Origin: CAZFZT01 sp964523675
GTDB lineage: Bacteria; Planctomycetota; Phycisphaerae; Phycisphaerales; SM1A02
Direction: 5' to 3'
Assembly: GCA_964523675.1 (NCBI GenBank)
Contig: CAZFZT010000116.1
Location: 1-7,219, forward strand
DNA: 7,219 nucleotides
Shown: positions 1 through 6,304 of the stretch, piece by piece
Position numbering within the stretch: position 1 is the first letter of the stretch
Layout of the letters: every line of letters starts with the position of its first letter
Translations under genes and position numbers: made by a program
The notes under the pieces: model-generated
What the model was told of the DNA's origin: nothing
What the model saw: the letters and a program-made list of their open reading frames with translations, nothing else
The model's database searches: none

Positions 1-1
1 A

Positions 2-1228
2 CTCGTCATTCACTGTATGAGCGCTCCGTCGCTGGCTGGCGGCTGGCAGGATCGGTGGCCGTGCCGGTATGACGCGATTAATGTTCATGGTCCGATGTGT
101 CCGAACGGAAGCAACGACGTATCTGGGCGAGGGATGAACGAGTCAGGCCAGCCGGTAGGTTCTTGGGGCTGCGGCTTTGACAGCAGCTTCCCATGGATCG
201 GCATCGGCGGACTGGGCGGTACGATTCTGCCCCTGCCGCCAGGTTCAATTGCTGCGGGAGCGCGCGTCATCAACGATGTCATGACAAACACGGGAGGTGA
301 TGGCGCAGGTTTTGGAGAAATCGCTGGCATTGCAAACATGCCCAATGACCGCACCTTCTTCTACAGCGGCAATTCGTACTCCATCCTGCCCTTGATTGAA
401 GGCGGAACAGCGAGTTTCATCGAGGGGATCAACGACGCCCCCATCCTAGCGGGGTATAGCGCGAACTACGTCACATGGAACCCGCCGGATACCGCCTTGA
501 TTTGGCAGGACGCAGGCATTGAGCCCATTGTTGAGGGTCGAGCGTTTGGAATTAATGCGCGCGGTCAAGTTACCGGTGTCAGTGGCGCCTTGAATACCGG
601 CGTTGGGTTCATCTGGAACGGAGGCAGAGTAGAAACCCTTCCTCCAATCACTGGCGGCACGACGAGTCAGGGAATCGCGATAAACAACAGCGGCCATGTT
701 GCTGGGGTCGGACAGATCATTCCGCAGGGCCAGTCAACACCCGTCTTACGATCGTTTCTCTGGCAAGCCGGGGAGATGATCGTTCTACCGGCGATGCCGG
801 GATACAAGAACACGCGCGTGTCGGATGTGAATGACTTTGACGAAGTCGTCGGATATGGGTTGATCCCGATACCGCCTGAAACTCAGGGCGGCCGCGCATT
901 CATCTGGCGAAAGGGTGTGCTCGTCGATCTCAACGACTTCAACGTCCTGCCTTCGCAAACACTGGCGTTGGTTGCCGCCAGAGCGATCACAAATAATGGC
1001 GTCATCCTCGTGAGTCTTACCGCAGGCACAGCAAAACTCATTCCGGTGTACGGGCCGCTCGGCGACGTAAACTGTGATGACGTCGTCAACGCCGCCGACC
1101 TGCTCATCCTCCTCCAGCATTGGGGCCAACCGAGTTCAGAGAGTCTTCCCGCCGCACGTTGCGACCTTGACAACGATGGTGCGATCGGCGTGCCTGACCT
1201 CTTGCTGCTTCTGGCACACTGGGGATAA
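2..1228 (+). CDS. Secreted HAF-repeat protein with C-terminal dockerin-like pair (5' end probably outside the window)
   Basis: Residues below are numbered from the ATG at 17. The body is a series of degenerate HAF-type repeats, each with a G-I-N/D-x-x-G-x-V-x-G core followed by an F-I/L-W strand: GMNESGQPVG (39-48), GINARGQVTG (178-187) with FIW (198-200), AINNSGHVAG (221-230) with FLW (247-249), DVNDFDEVVG (270-279) with FIW (295-297). Such repeats are known from extracellular proteins of unknown function. The C-terminus carries two dockerin-like calcium loops with ligands at D350/N352/D354/D361 and D383/D385/D387/D394, each followed by a LLxxxxHWG helix. The frame stays open to the left edge and the ATG at 17 has no Shine-Dalgarno sequence and no signal peptide. 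The codons before it read hydrophobic (LVIHC), so I infer that the true start and signal peptide lie upstream and that 17 is an internal Met. Stop is TAA. Function unknown; a surface or extracellular location is inferred from the repeats and dockerin tail. Confidence 0.8.
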   Translation, partial: LVIHCMSAPSLAGGWQDRWPCRYDAINVHGPMCPNGSNDVSGRGMNESGQPVGSWGCGFDSSFPWIGIGGLGGTILPLPPGSIAAGARVINDVMTNTGGDGAGFGEIAGIANMPNDRTFFYSGNSYSILPLIEGGTASFIEGINDAPILAGYSANYVTWNPPDTALIWQDAGIEPIVEGRAFGINARGQVTGVSGALNTGVGFIWNGGRVETLPPITGGTTSQGIAINNSGHVAGVGQIIPQGQSTPVLRSFLWQAGEMIVLPAMPGYKNTRVSDVNDFDEVVGYGLIPIPPETQGGRAFIWRKGVLVDLNDFNVLPSQTLALVAARAITNNGVILVSLTAGTAKLIPVYGPLGDVNCDDVVNAADLLILLQHWGQPSSESLPAARCDLDNDGAIGVPDLLLLLAHWG

Positions 1229-1501
1229 GTGGTTCTGAGCAGAAAATGCGCGGCAATGACTCCGGCTAGTTCCACACTGTCGGATCAAGCGCAGATCGCC
1301 GCCGCGCGCACAGCGCGCCCAGACGCACTTTTCAGCCGCGCAGGGGCCATTCCAGAGCCACGAAGACGGCTTGGCAAGCCCCGCAGCATGGTCCAACTGG
1401 ACCAGCCCCCCGGACGCGCCCGGCCGTGAGCACCGCTCCGGCCGGGCGCTTTCTTGTTGGCGCGGCTTGCCTCAGTGCGTCTACCTTGACATTTCAATCA
1501 C
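1229..1501. other. Non-coding region between two convergent genes, with a run of hairpins
   Basis: No credible gene lies here. Reading along the plus strand there are four inverted repeats: GCGCGC-aca-GCGCGC at 1304-1318, GGCTT-ggc-AAGCC at 1368-1380, TGGTCC-aact-GGACCA at 1389-1404, and the long terminator hairpin at 1416-1449. The dense series ending in a strong terminator about 190 bases after the HAF gene's stop could be a structured 3' untranslated region or a small RNA. No promoter for a separate RNA was recognised, and GC-rich DNA yields short hairpins by chance, so only the last hairpin is secure. Confidence 0.4.
1416..1455 (+). terminator. Strong rho-independent terminator
   Basis: An 11-bp perfect stem (GCGCCCGGCCG at 1416-1426 with CGGCCGGGCGC at 1439-1449) continues, after one bulged T (1427), into a further 4-bp stem (GAGC 1428-1431 with GCTC 1435-1438) closed by the triloop ACC. 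It is followed directly by TTTCTT (1450-1455), so it fits termination of plus-strand transcripts, i.e. the HAF/dockerin gene ending at 1228. For the minus-strand gene ending at 1502 the same hairpin lies about 50 bases beyond the stop but has no T-tract on that strand; it may still block or slow transcripts from that side. Confidence 0.85.
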
Positions 1502-3406
1502 TCACGGACAATCACCCCATGCGGCGAGTTGTTGCAGCAGGTCGGCGACGCCGACGGTTCGGTCCTCGGTGAGGTCGGCGGCGCAGGGGCCGTTGCCGCA
1601 TTCGCCCCATGATGCAAGCAGCAGGAGCAGGTCAGCAACGCCGACGATGCGATTGCCATCGAGGTCTTGGTAGCAGTCGATGATCGGCTCGCCGAATTCG
1701 AGCTCATCGGGATCAATGTTGTAGTAACTAACACCTTCGCTCAGCGGCGGGAGAGTCAGTTCGCTCTTGGTCATGGAGAACTGCTGCCCGCCGGGGCCGG
1801 CGAAGGCGGAGTCAGCCACCGGCTGCCAGCCGGCGGCTGCGGTCTTCATCATCTCGACGAGTGATGTGCCGTCCGTGATGTACACGTGGCCGGCGTCGTC
1901 GAAGTCGAATGACTTTGGCATGCCAAGGCCGGGCGGGTTGATCTGATCGACGATCAGCCCGATATCACCGGCCATCACGCCAAAGAGCATGTCGCTTGCT
2001 TCGGTGGCGAACCAGGGCATGCCGGTGGAAGGATCGACGGCCATCACCGCCTTGCCCTTCATCGGAATGTCGTTTGGAATCGGCATGACACTCGGCGGCA
2101 TTGATAGATCCTCAAACGCGAGCAGCACGTGCTCCTTCGTCAGCACCACGAGCTTGTTGTTCTTGAGGTCGAACGCCATGGCGGAGCCATCGCCTGGCAG
2201 TTCGACGCTCTGCAACGGGCGTTCCTCTTCCATCAGGTTCATGCAGTGGAGCACGTTGGGCGTGAGGATGTACAGCAGGCCGGTGGGCGAGAGGGCGAGT
2301 TGGAAGGCGCCGGGGAACTCGCCGAGACCGATGGATTCATCAGTGAGCAGATCGGTGCAGGTGATGCGGTTGGGCACGCCGGCCAGTTCGTTGATGGTGT
2401 ACACATCCGCGCCGGTGTCCGCCATCACTCCATGAAGAAACGTGCCGGGAACGTTGACGGTGAACTCGCTTTGCGGCGTGGGTGAGCCGATGAGAGGCCA
2501 GGGGATGAACTGCGTGATGGTGAGGATGCCGCCGGTGTCGGTGAAGGAGTAGCCGGCCTTGGGTCGAATGAGCAGCGCGCCGTCGATGAAGTTCGCCTTG
2601 GCGGGCGGCGGTTCGTACCCCATCGCGCTGAACAGGCGCAGTTGCGGCACGCCTTCGATGCGCGCGTACACCGCTTCGTTTTCGATCTCCCACATGAGGT
2701 TCATGAAGGTTGACTGCGAAGTGAGGTTGAAGTCGTCGGCGGGATCGCGCACCCAGAGCTTTTGTTCGCTGCCGTTGCGGAATGCTCTTGACATGGTGAC
2801 GATGTGCCCGCCGGTGCGCTTGTACATCGGGAGCCCCTCGTACATGGAGAGGTAGGTGTACCGGCCGTAGCCGAGCGAGACGAGGTGGCCGTTGATCGCG
2901 CTCTTGGCGAGTGAATTGAGGTTCGGCCCGAGCGCGCCGGTGAAGTACTTGAGCTTGACGGTGAACTTGTTGAGCTCGCCGCTGTCGGCAAGCCATTGCA
3001 CCGCGCCGTCGTGCCAGCCATTGCCGCCGGTGCCGTTCTGCGCGTGTGTGCCCATTTCGAGGCCGAGCAGCAGAATGTTGATGGTGGCTTCGTTGTAAAG
3101 CGTGTTGCTCTGCCATTTGCCGGGGCCGGGCAGGACGTTGGGGAAGCCGTGGTTGGCAGCGTACATGAACATGTTCATGGTGCTGGTAGGCACGCAGTAC
3201 ATGGAGCCGTTGCCCGGCAGACCGAACACATCGCCCATGGCCTGACGGCGCTGGTCGAGATCGGGCATGTGAATGATTTCGTAACTGAAGCTGGTGTTGT
3301 GGTTCCAGTCCGCAGTGATGACATCGCCGAGGGCGGTGCCAGCGGTGAATCCAGTGAGCGCGACGATGCCGCCGATCACCGCCGGTCGCAAACGCTGCAT
3401 GGTCAT
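1502..3406 (-). CDS. Secreted putative C39-like cysteine peptidase with beta-propeller-like region and C-terminal dockerin pair
   Basis: 634 residues. Residues 1-27 form a signal peptide: basic start (R5, R7), hydrophobic core from A9 to about G23, and probable cleavage after ALG (25-27). Residues about 40-230 resemble papain-fold C39-like peptidases: the nucleophile motif YCVPTSTMNMF gives C71, GGHIVTM gives H201, and WVRDPADD gives D221, in the family's Cys-His-Asp order. The usual oxyanion-hole Gln upstream of Cys is not obvious; N66 is the nearest polar candidate. Residues about 320-560 read as short beta strands with turns such as LALSPTGLLYIL, AVDPSTGMPWF and DFDDAGHVYITDG, suggesting a propeller (NHL/SMP30-like). 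Two dockerin-like loops close the protein: D581/D583/N585/D592 and D611/T613/D615/D622. The second has Thr at the third ligand position. The ATG at 3406 is preceded by AAGGAG at a 6-base distance, which favours it over the Met two codons later. The substrate is unknown, and the peptidase call rests on motifs only. Confidence 0.78.
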   Translation of the reverse strand: MTMQRLRPAVIGGIVALTGFTAGTALGDVITADWNHNTSFSYEIIHMPDLDQRRQAMGDVFGLPGNGSMYCVPTSTMNMFMYAANHGFPNVLPGPGKWQSNTLYNEATINILLLGLEMGTHAQNGTGGNGWHDGAVQWLADSGELNKFTVKLKYFTGALGPNLNSLAKSAINGHLVSLGYGRYTYLSMYEGLPMYKRTGGHIVTMSRAFRNGSEQKLWVRDPADDFNLTSQSTFMNLMWEIENEAVYARIEGVPQLRLFSAMGYEPPPAKANFIDGALLIRPKAGYSFTDTGGILTITQFIPWPLIGSPTPQSEFTVNVPGTFLHGVMADTGADVYTINELAGVPNRITCTDLLTDESIGLGEFPGAFQLALSPTGLLYILTPNVLHCMNLMEEERPLQSVELPGDGSAMAFDLKNNKLVVLTKEHVLLAFEDLSMPPSVMPIPNDIPMKGKAVMAVDPSTGMPWFATEASDMLFGVMAGDIGLIVDQINPPGLGMPKSFDFDDAGHVYITDGTSLVEMMKTAAAGWQPVADSAFAGPGGQQFSMTKSELTLPPLSEGVSYYNIDPDELEFGEPIIDCYQDLDGNRIVGVADLLLLLASWGECGNGPCAADLTEDRTVGVADLLQQLAAWGDCP

Positions 3407-3588
3407 GTCTTTCTCCTTACTTGCTCAGTCGATCCAGGAACGTCGTGGGGCAGTCGATCGACGCTCGATCGTTGGCCGCTGACCCCAACTCCCACGCCGA
3501 GAGGATGATACCACGCGCAGAAGATCGACGATGACGCACTCGAATAGGTACTACCTCAGCAGCGAGAATGCAGCTGCGACGGCCCGCC
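3407..3588 (-). promoter_or_regulatory. Leader and probable promoter region of the secreted peptidase-like gene
   Basis: This 182-base gap separates the trehalose synthase stop from the start of the secreted gene on the same strand. It contains an inverted repeat CGATCGA-cgc-TCGATCG (3455-3471), which would fall in the 5' leader or act as an operator. A possible minus-strand -10 box TATCAT is at 3510-3505, but the matching -35 position reads CATCGT, which is poor. A short palindrome AGGTA-c-TACCT sits at 3546-3556. No hairpin with a T-tract is visible after the trehalose synthase gene, so read-through into the secreted gene cannot be excluded. Confidence 0.35.
3413..3418 (-). promoter_or_regulatory. 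Ribosome binding site of the secreted peptidase-like gene
   Basis: The minus strand reads AAGGAG followed by six bases and then ATG (3406). This is a near-perfect Shine-Dalgarno sequence and decides between the first Met and the one two codons further in, which would sit 12 bases away. Confidence 0.8.
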
Positions 3589-5112
3589 TCACCGCGCGCG
3601 GCCGTTGGGGCTTGTTCGAAGATGGCGGAGGAAGCGGTCGGCCCAGTTGAAGACGGTGTTGCGTTTGAGCGCTCGGCGCAGCGCGCTCATGCGGCGGCGT
3701 GCCTCTTTGCGATCGAGCGTAATCGCTTGCTCCAAGGCGCTTGCCACGCCGTCCACGTCGTAAGGATTCACCTGAATTGCAGTTCGCAGTTCATGCGCTG
3801 CGCCGGCAAACTCGCTGAGCACCAGCGAGCCGGTGTTGTCTCGGCGGCAGGCGACGTATTCCTTGGCGACGAGGTTCATGCCGTCGCGCAGCGGCGTCAC
3901 AGCCATCACATCTGCTGCGAGATACATGGCGACGAGTTCCTCCATCGGCAGGTTTCGCCGCAGGTAGTGGACGGCAGGCAGGGCCGGCTCGCCGAACTCG
4001 CCATTGATGCGGCCGACGAGTTCTTCAACGGTTCGGCGTAGCGTTTCATATTCCTCGACGCGCGATCGGGTGGGGACAGCGATCTGGGTGAAGACGCAAT
4101 TGCGCACATTGACCTTGCCGCGCTGAAGCACTTCACGAAAAGCGCGCAGCCGCACATCGATGCCCTTTGAATAATCCGCGCGATCAACGCCGAGCACGAA
4201 GGTGCGGTCCGGGCCGAGTTTCTGCCGCAGCCGCTTGGCGCGCTCGATGACCTCCGGCAATTGCGCGACCTTCTCATAGCGCTCGACGTCAATTGAGATG
4301 GGATACGCCCCGATGTGAATGGTCCTGCCATGGAAGCGCAGCTCGTCGCTGTTGCCCCGGGCGGAGGTGAACCGCCGGGCGCAGCGGCTGAAGTTGCGAG
4401 CGCCGAGCCGGGTCTGGAAGCCGAGCAGGTCCGCGCCGAGCAGGCCCTCGATAATCTGCTTGCGCCATGGGAGCCGAGCGAAGACTTCCTCGGGCGGAAA
4501 CGGGATGTGCAGGAAGAAGCCGATCTGCGCATGAGGCGATGATTCGCGCAGCAGCGAGGGGACCAGTTGCAGGTGGTAATCGTGAATCCACACCGCATCG
4601 TTGCCGCCGAGCGTCTTTGCGGCAGCGTCGGCGAAGCGTTCGTTGACCTCCACATAGCGTCGCCACCACTTGCGGCGGAAGACCGGTGTACGAATCGCGT
4701 CGTGATACAGTGGCCAGAGCGTGGCGTTGGAGAAGCCGTAGTAGTAACCGTCAAGATCGCGCTCCGAAAGCGGCACCGGTTGGTTGCGCACGCCGTCGTG
4801 TGTGAACGGTTTGGGCGGTTCGATGTTCGAGTTGGTCGTCGAGCCGGTCCAGCCTACCCATGATCCGCGCGCCTTCTGCACCAAAGGGCCGAGCGCGGAG
4901 ACGAGTCCGCCGGGACTGGTTTCCCACTCGCTCTTGCCGTTCGATTTCACCTGGCGCACCGGCAGTCGATTGGCGACGATCATCAGGCCGCCAGTGCGTG
5001 ACTGTTCGCTTCGCCTGGTATGCGGCCGCGGCTGACGATCATGGCGACTGCGTTGCGGCGCGACATCAGCCACGGTTGCGGCTGATTCAGAGGATAAGGT
5101 GGACTGCGCCAT
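3589..5112 (-). CDS. otsA: Trehalose-6-phosphate synthase (glycosyltransferase family 20)
   Basis: 507 residues. The family joins UDP-glucose (or ADP-/GDP-glucose) to glucose 6-phosphate in the cytoplasm to give trehalose 6-phosphate, a compatible-solute precursor. Motifs line up with E. coli OtsA in order and spacing: IVANRLP with R49 (glucose 6-phosphate contact), GGL at 68-70, SWVGWTG with W85, YYYGFSN at 123-129, WIHDYHL with D178, FLHIPFP with H202, GVDRADYSKGI with R311 and K316, and PLRDGMNLVAKEYVA with D410 and E418. Distances such as D178-H202, R311-K316 and D410-E418 equal those recalled for OtsA. The first 43 residues are an extra, basic, probably disordered tail. I chose the ATG at 5112 because GAGGAG lies four bases upstream; a GTG start at 5160 is possible in frame but has a poor site. 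The start overlaps the Rieske gene by 26 bases, so translational coupling is likely. No phosphatase (OtsB) partner is in the window. A glucosylglycerol-phosphate synthase of the same family is a less likely alternative. Confidence 0.9.
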   Translation of the reverse strand: MAQSTLSSESAATVADVAPQRSRHDRQPRPHTRRSEQSRTGGLMIVANRLPVRQVKSNGKSEWETSPGGLVSALGPLVQKARGSWVGWTGSTTNSNIEPPKPFTHDGVRNQPVPLSERDLDGYYYGFSNATLWPLYHDAIRTPVFRRKWWRRYVEVNERFADAAAKTLGGNDAVWIHDYHLQLVPSLLRESSPHAQIGFFLHIPFPPEEVFARLPWRKQIIEGLLGADLLGFQTRLGARNFSRCARRFTSARGNSDELRFHGRTIHIGAYPISIDVERYEKVAQLPEVIERAKRLRQKLGPDRTFVLGVDRADYSKGIDVRLRAFREVLQRGKVNVRNCVFTQIAVPTRSRVEEYETLRRTVEELVGRINGEFGEPALPAVHYLRRNLPMEELVAMYLAADVMAVTPLRDGMNLVAKEYVACRRDNTGSLVLSEFAGAAHELRTAIQVNPYDVDGVASALEQAITLDRKEARRRMSALRRALKRNTVFNWADRFLRHLRTSPNGRAR

Positions 5113-5890
5113 CACGCTCCTCAATGCGGTAGGTCGAGATCGGCTTGTGAGCAGGGCCACACCTCACTGCTCCGGTGCGCGTGTCGAACTGCGAGCCGTG
5201 CCAGAGGCATTGCACCTGCCCACATATCATAACACCGCCGGCAAGTGATCCACCACGATGCGAGCATCCATCTTGAAACGCCACATAACCGTCGTCAGTT
5301 CGGCCGAGCACGATGCGTTCATCGCCGATGCGCAGTAGTTTCATTTGATTCACTTCGAGTTCATCGGCCTTGGCGACTTCGATCGGCCCGCCGGTGCGTT
5401 CGAAGGCCGCTTCGTTCCACTTGCCTGACTCAGCGTATCGATGATCGACTGCGATCAAATTGCGATACACCAGCGTGCCGCCCATCCAGCCGCCTGAGGT
5501 GAGCAGGCCAAGTGCGATGAGTTCGATACCGACGATCAGCCAGGCCGGCTCGGACGCTGTCGCTGCGCCGCCGCGCATGATCCACGCAATCGCAAAGAGC
5601 GTAATGGCAGCGACATTGACGATCATGTGCATCGTCGCCCGCTTCTTGGCGGAACTGCCCGGCGGGATGGTGTAGATGTAGTCGATGACGCCGGGAATTG
5701 CGGCGACGAGGCCGGTAACGATGCCGGATGCCGCAAGCCATGCTCCAAACGTCCACCAGCCGGAGGAGTCAAAGATCACGCCGACGACATCGCAGACAAA
5801 CGCGCCCACCAGAAACGCGATCGGAAACGCGATCAGCATCGGGTGGATCGGGTGGCCTTTGATGTTGGCAGCAGATCGCATTGCGTCCAT
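5087..5890 (-). CDS. DUF2231 membrane domain fused to a Rieske [2Fe-2S] domain
   Basis: 267 residues from the chosen ATG. Residues 11-140 match the DUF2231 pattern: opening KGHPIHPMLIAFPIAF (11-26), then about four hydrophobic helices near 16-40, 47-70, 88-106 and 116-138. Residues about 180-267 are a Rieske ferredoxin-type domain with C209-S-H211 and C228-L-W-H231 separated by 16 residues, followed by GSQFDTRTGAVRCGPAHKPISTY, typical of Rieske ferredoxins and oxygenase electron carriers. The protein should sit in the inner membrane with its iron-sulfur domain at the C-terminus; its electron donor and acceptor are unknown. The start is uncertain: no good Shine-Dalgarno precedes the ATG at 5890, the ATG at 5881, or an upstream TTG at 5938; I prefer 5890 because DUF2231 proteins usually begin shortly before the GHPIHP motif. 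Its stop lies inside the trehalose synthase gene start (26-base overlap), indicating a two-gene operon. I infer a stress-related redox role only from that context. Confidence 0.85.
   Translation of the reverse strand: MDAMRSAANIKGHPIHPMLIAFPIAFLVGAFVCDVVGVIFDSSGWWTFGAWLAASGIVTGLVAAIPGVIDYIYTIPPGSSAKKRATMHMIVNVAAITLFAIAWIMRGGAATASEPAWLIVGIELIALGLLTSGGWMGGTLVYRNLIAVDHRYAESGKWNEAAFERTGGPIEVAKADELEVNQMKLLRIGDERIVLGRTDDGYVAFQDGCSHRGGSLAGGVMICGQVQCLWHGSQFDTRTGAVRCGPAHKPISTYRIEERDGAVHLIL
5117..5122 (-). promoter_or_regulatory. Ribosome binding site deciding the trehalose synthase start
   Basis: The minus strand reads GAGGAG, four bases, then ATG at 5112. It lies inside the last codons of the upstream Rieske gene, which fits coupled translation. 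It argues against the longer in-frame GTG start at 5160. Confidence 0.75.
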
Positions 5891-5999
5891 TGATGCTATG
5901 AGTCGAGAATCAACAGGCAGATGCGAAGCGCGATCCAATACAGCAATGTCGGTCGAGATTCCTACATGCCAAGAGGTAACAGCAGATCACAGGAGGAAA

Positions 6000-6039
6000 C
6001 CCTTCACCCCTTCGTGCCTCTGCCCCTTCGCCCCTTCAC
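6000..6039. repeat. Five-unit imperfect octamer tandem repeat (CCCTTCRC)
   Basis: The plus strand reads as five consecutive 8-base units: CCCTTCAC, CCCTTCGT, GCCTCTGC, CCCTTCGC, CCCTTCAC. Only the middle unit is strongly degenerate. The minus strand therefore has four runs of three or four G with loops of 4, 12 and 4 bases. It lies between the divergent Rieske gene and the tRNA, immediately upstream of the tRNA's candidate -10 box. It resembles short tandemly repeated elements known from some bacterial genomes. Confidence 0.7.
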
Positions 6040-6053
6040 TTCGCTGCTATACT
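6025..6053 (+). promoter_or_regulatory. Candidate promoter for tRNA-Ala
   Basis: A good -10 box TATACT lies at 6048-6053, placing a start site near 6060 and giving a leader of about seven bases before the tRNA. The -35 position (around 6025-6030, CCTTCG) is a poor match and falls inside the octamer repeat. The rest of the 5891-6066 gap holds no clear promoter for the minus-strand Rieske gene. Confidence 0.45.
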
Positions 6054-6066
6054 TCCCGCTCACTTC

Positions 6067-6139
6067 GGGGCGCTAGCTCAATTGGGAGAGCACTGCCTTT
6101 GCAAGGCAGGGGTTACCGGTTCGAGTCCGGTGCGCTCCA
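6067..6139 (+). tRNA. tRNA-Ala (anticodon UGC)
   Basis: A full 73-base cloverleaf can be drawn. The acceptor stem GGGGCGC (6067-6073) pairs with GCGCTCC (6132-6138) and includes a G-U pair at position 3:70, the alanine identity element. The D stem is GCTC (6076-6079) with GAGC (6088-6091). The anticodon stem CTGCC/GGCAG encloses loop TTTGCAA, with anticodon TGC at 6100-6102. The T arm is ACCGG-TTCGAGT-CCGGT (6115-6131). The discriminator base is A (6139). CCA is not encoded, so it must be added after transcription. It reads GCN alanine codons, chiefly GCA. Confidence 0.97.
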
Positions 6140-6212
6140 CTGACTGTTGTGAGGAGGGGGCTCCGCAGCAGGCGACGGCAGGATTCGAACAGGCCGGCCT
6201 CAGCGAGCCGCC

Positions 6213-6279
6213 GGATTCCGGGTTCCGGGGGTTCGAGTTCCGGGGTTCCGGGGGTTCGGCGTTCGGAGTTCCGGGGGGC
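6213..6279. repeat. G-rich degenerate short repeat (GGTTCCGG-like units)
   Basis: Eight TTC cores occur at 6-9 base spacing (starting at 6216, 6223, 6232, 6238, 6246, 6255, 6262 and 6269), separated by G runs. A 16-base direct repeat, GGGTTCCGGGGGTTCG, is present at 6220-6235 and again at 6243-6258, 23 bases apart. The plus strand has several runs of three to six G, which could allow four-stranded G structures. The unit length is close to that of the octamer repeat on the other side of the tRNA, but the sequence is different. Confidence 0.7.
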
Positions 6280-6283
6280 GGGA

Positions 6284-6297
6284 GCGGACGTGTCCGC
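6284..6297. repeat. Inverted repeat upstream of the aldolase promoter
   Basis: GCGGAC-gt-GTCCGC is a perfect 6-bp inverted repeat with a 2-base spacer. It ends about eight bases before the expected -35 position of the aldolase promoter, so it could be a regulator binding site. There is no T-tract, so it is not a normal terminator. Confidence 0.4.
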
Positions 6298-6304
6298 CAT
6301 CAAA

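Noticed and set aside
1304..1332. GCGCGC hairpin followed by TTTT as a first terminator
   Set aside because: The T run begins about ten bases after the stem, too far for a standard intrinsic terminator.
1229..1429. Plus-strand open frame starting with GTG right after the HAF gene stop
   Set aside because: It has no family signature, and its stop codon falls inside the terminator hairpin, so it is unlikely to be translated.
2340..3116. Minus-strand 258-codon frame rich in Arg and His
   Set aside because: It is a frame-shifted shadow of the secreted peptidase-like gene; the composition is typical of a shifted GC-rich frame.
2996..3508. Plus-strand 170-codon frame
   Set aside because: It lies antisense to the signal-peptide end of the secreted gene and shows no motifs.
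3906..4754. Minus-strand 282-codon frame
   Set aside because: It is an alternative frame inside the trehalose synthase gene, Ser/Arg-rich and without domain signatures.
5991..5996. Plus-strand AGGAGG, a perfect ribosome binding sequence
   Set aside because: No start codon lies at a workable distance; the nearest GTG is 17 bases away and its short frame runs into the tRNA.
6171..6190. Minus-strand GTTCGAATCC, which looks like a tRNA T loop
   Set aside because: The flanking bases do not form a T stem and no other tRNA arm can be drawn; it also does not repeat the 3' end of the tRNA-Ala, so it is not an attachment-site copy.
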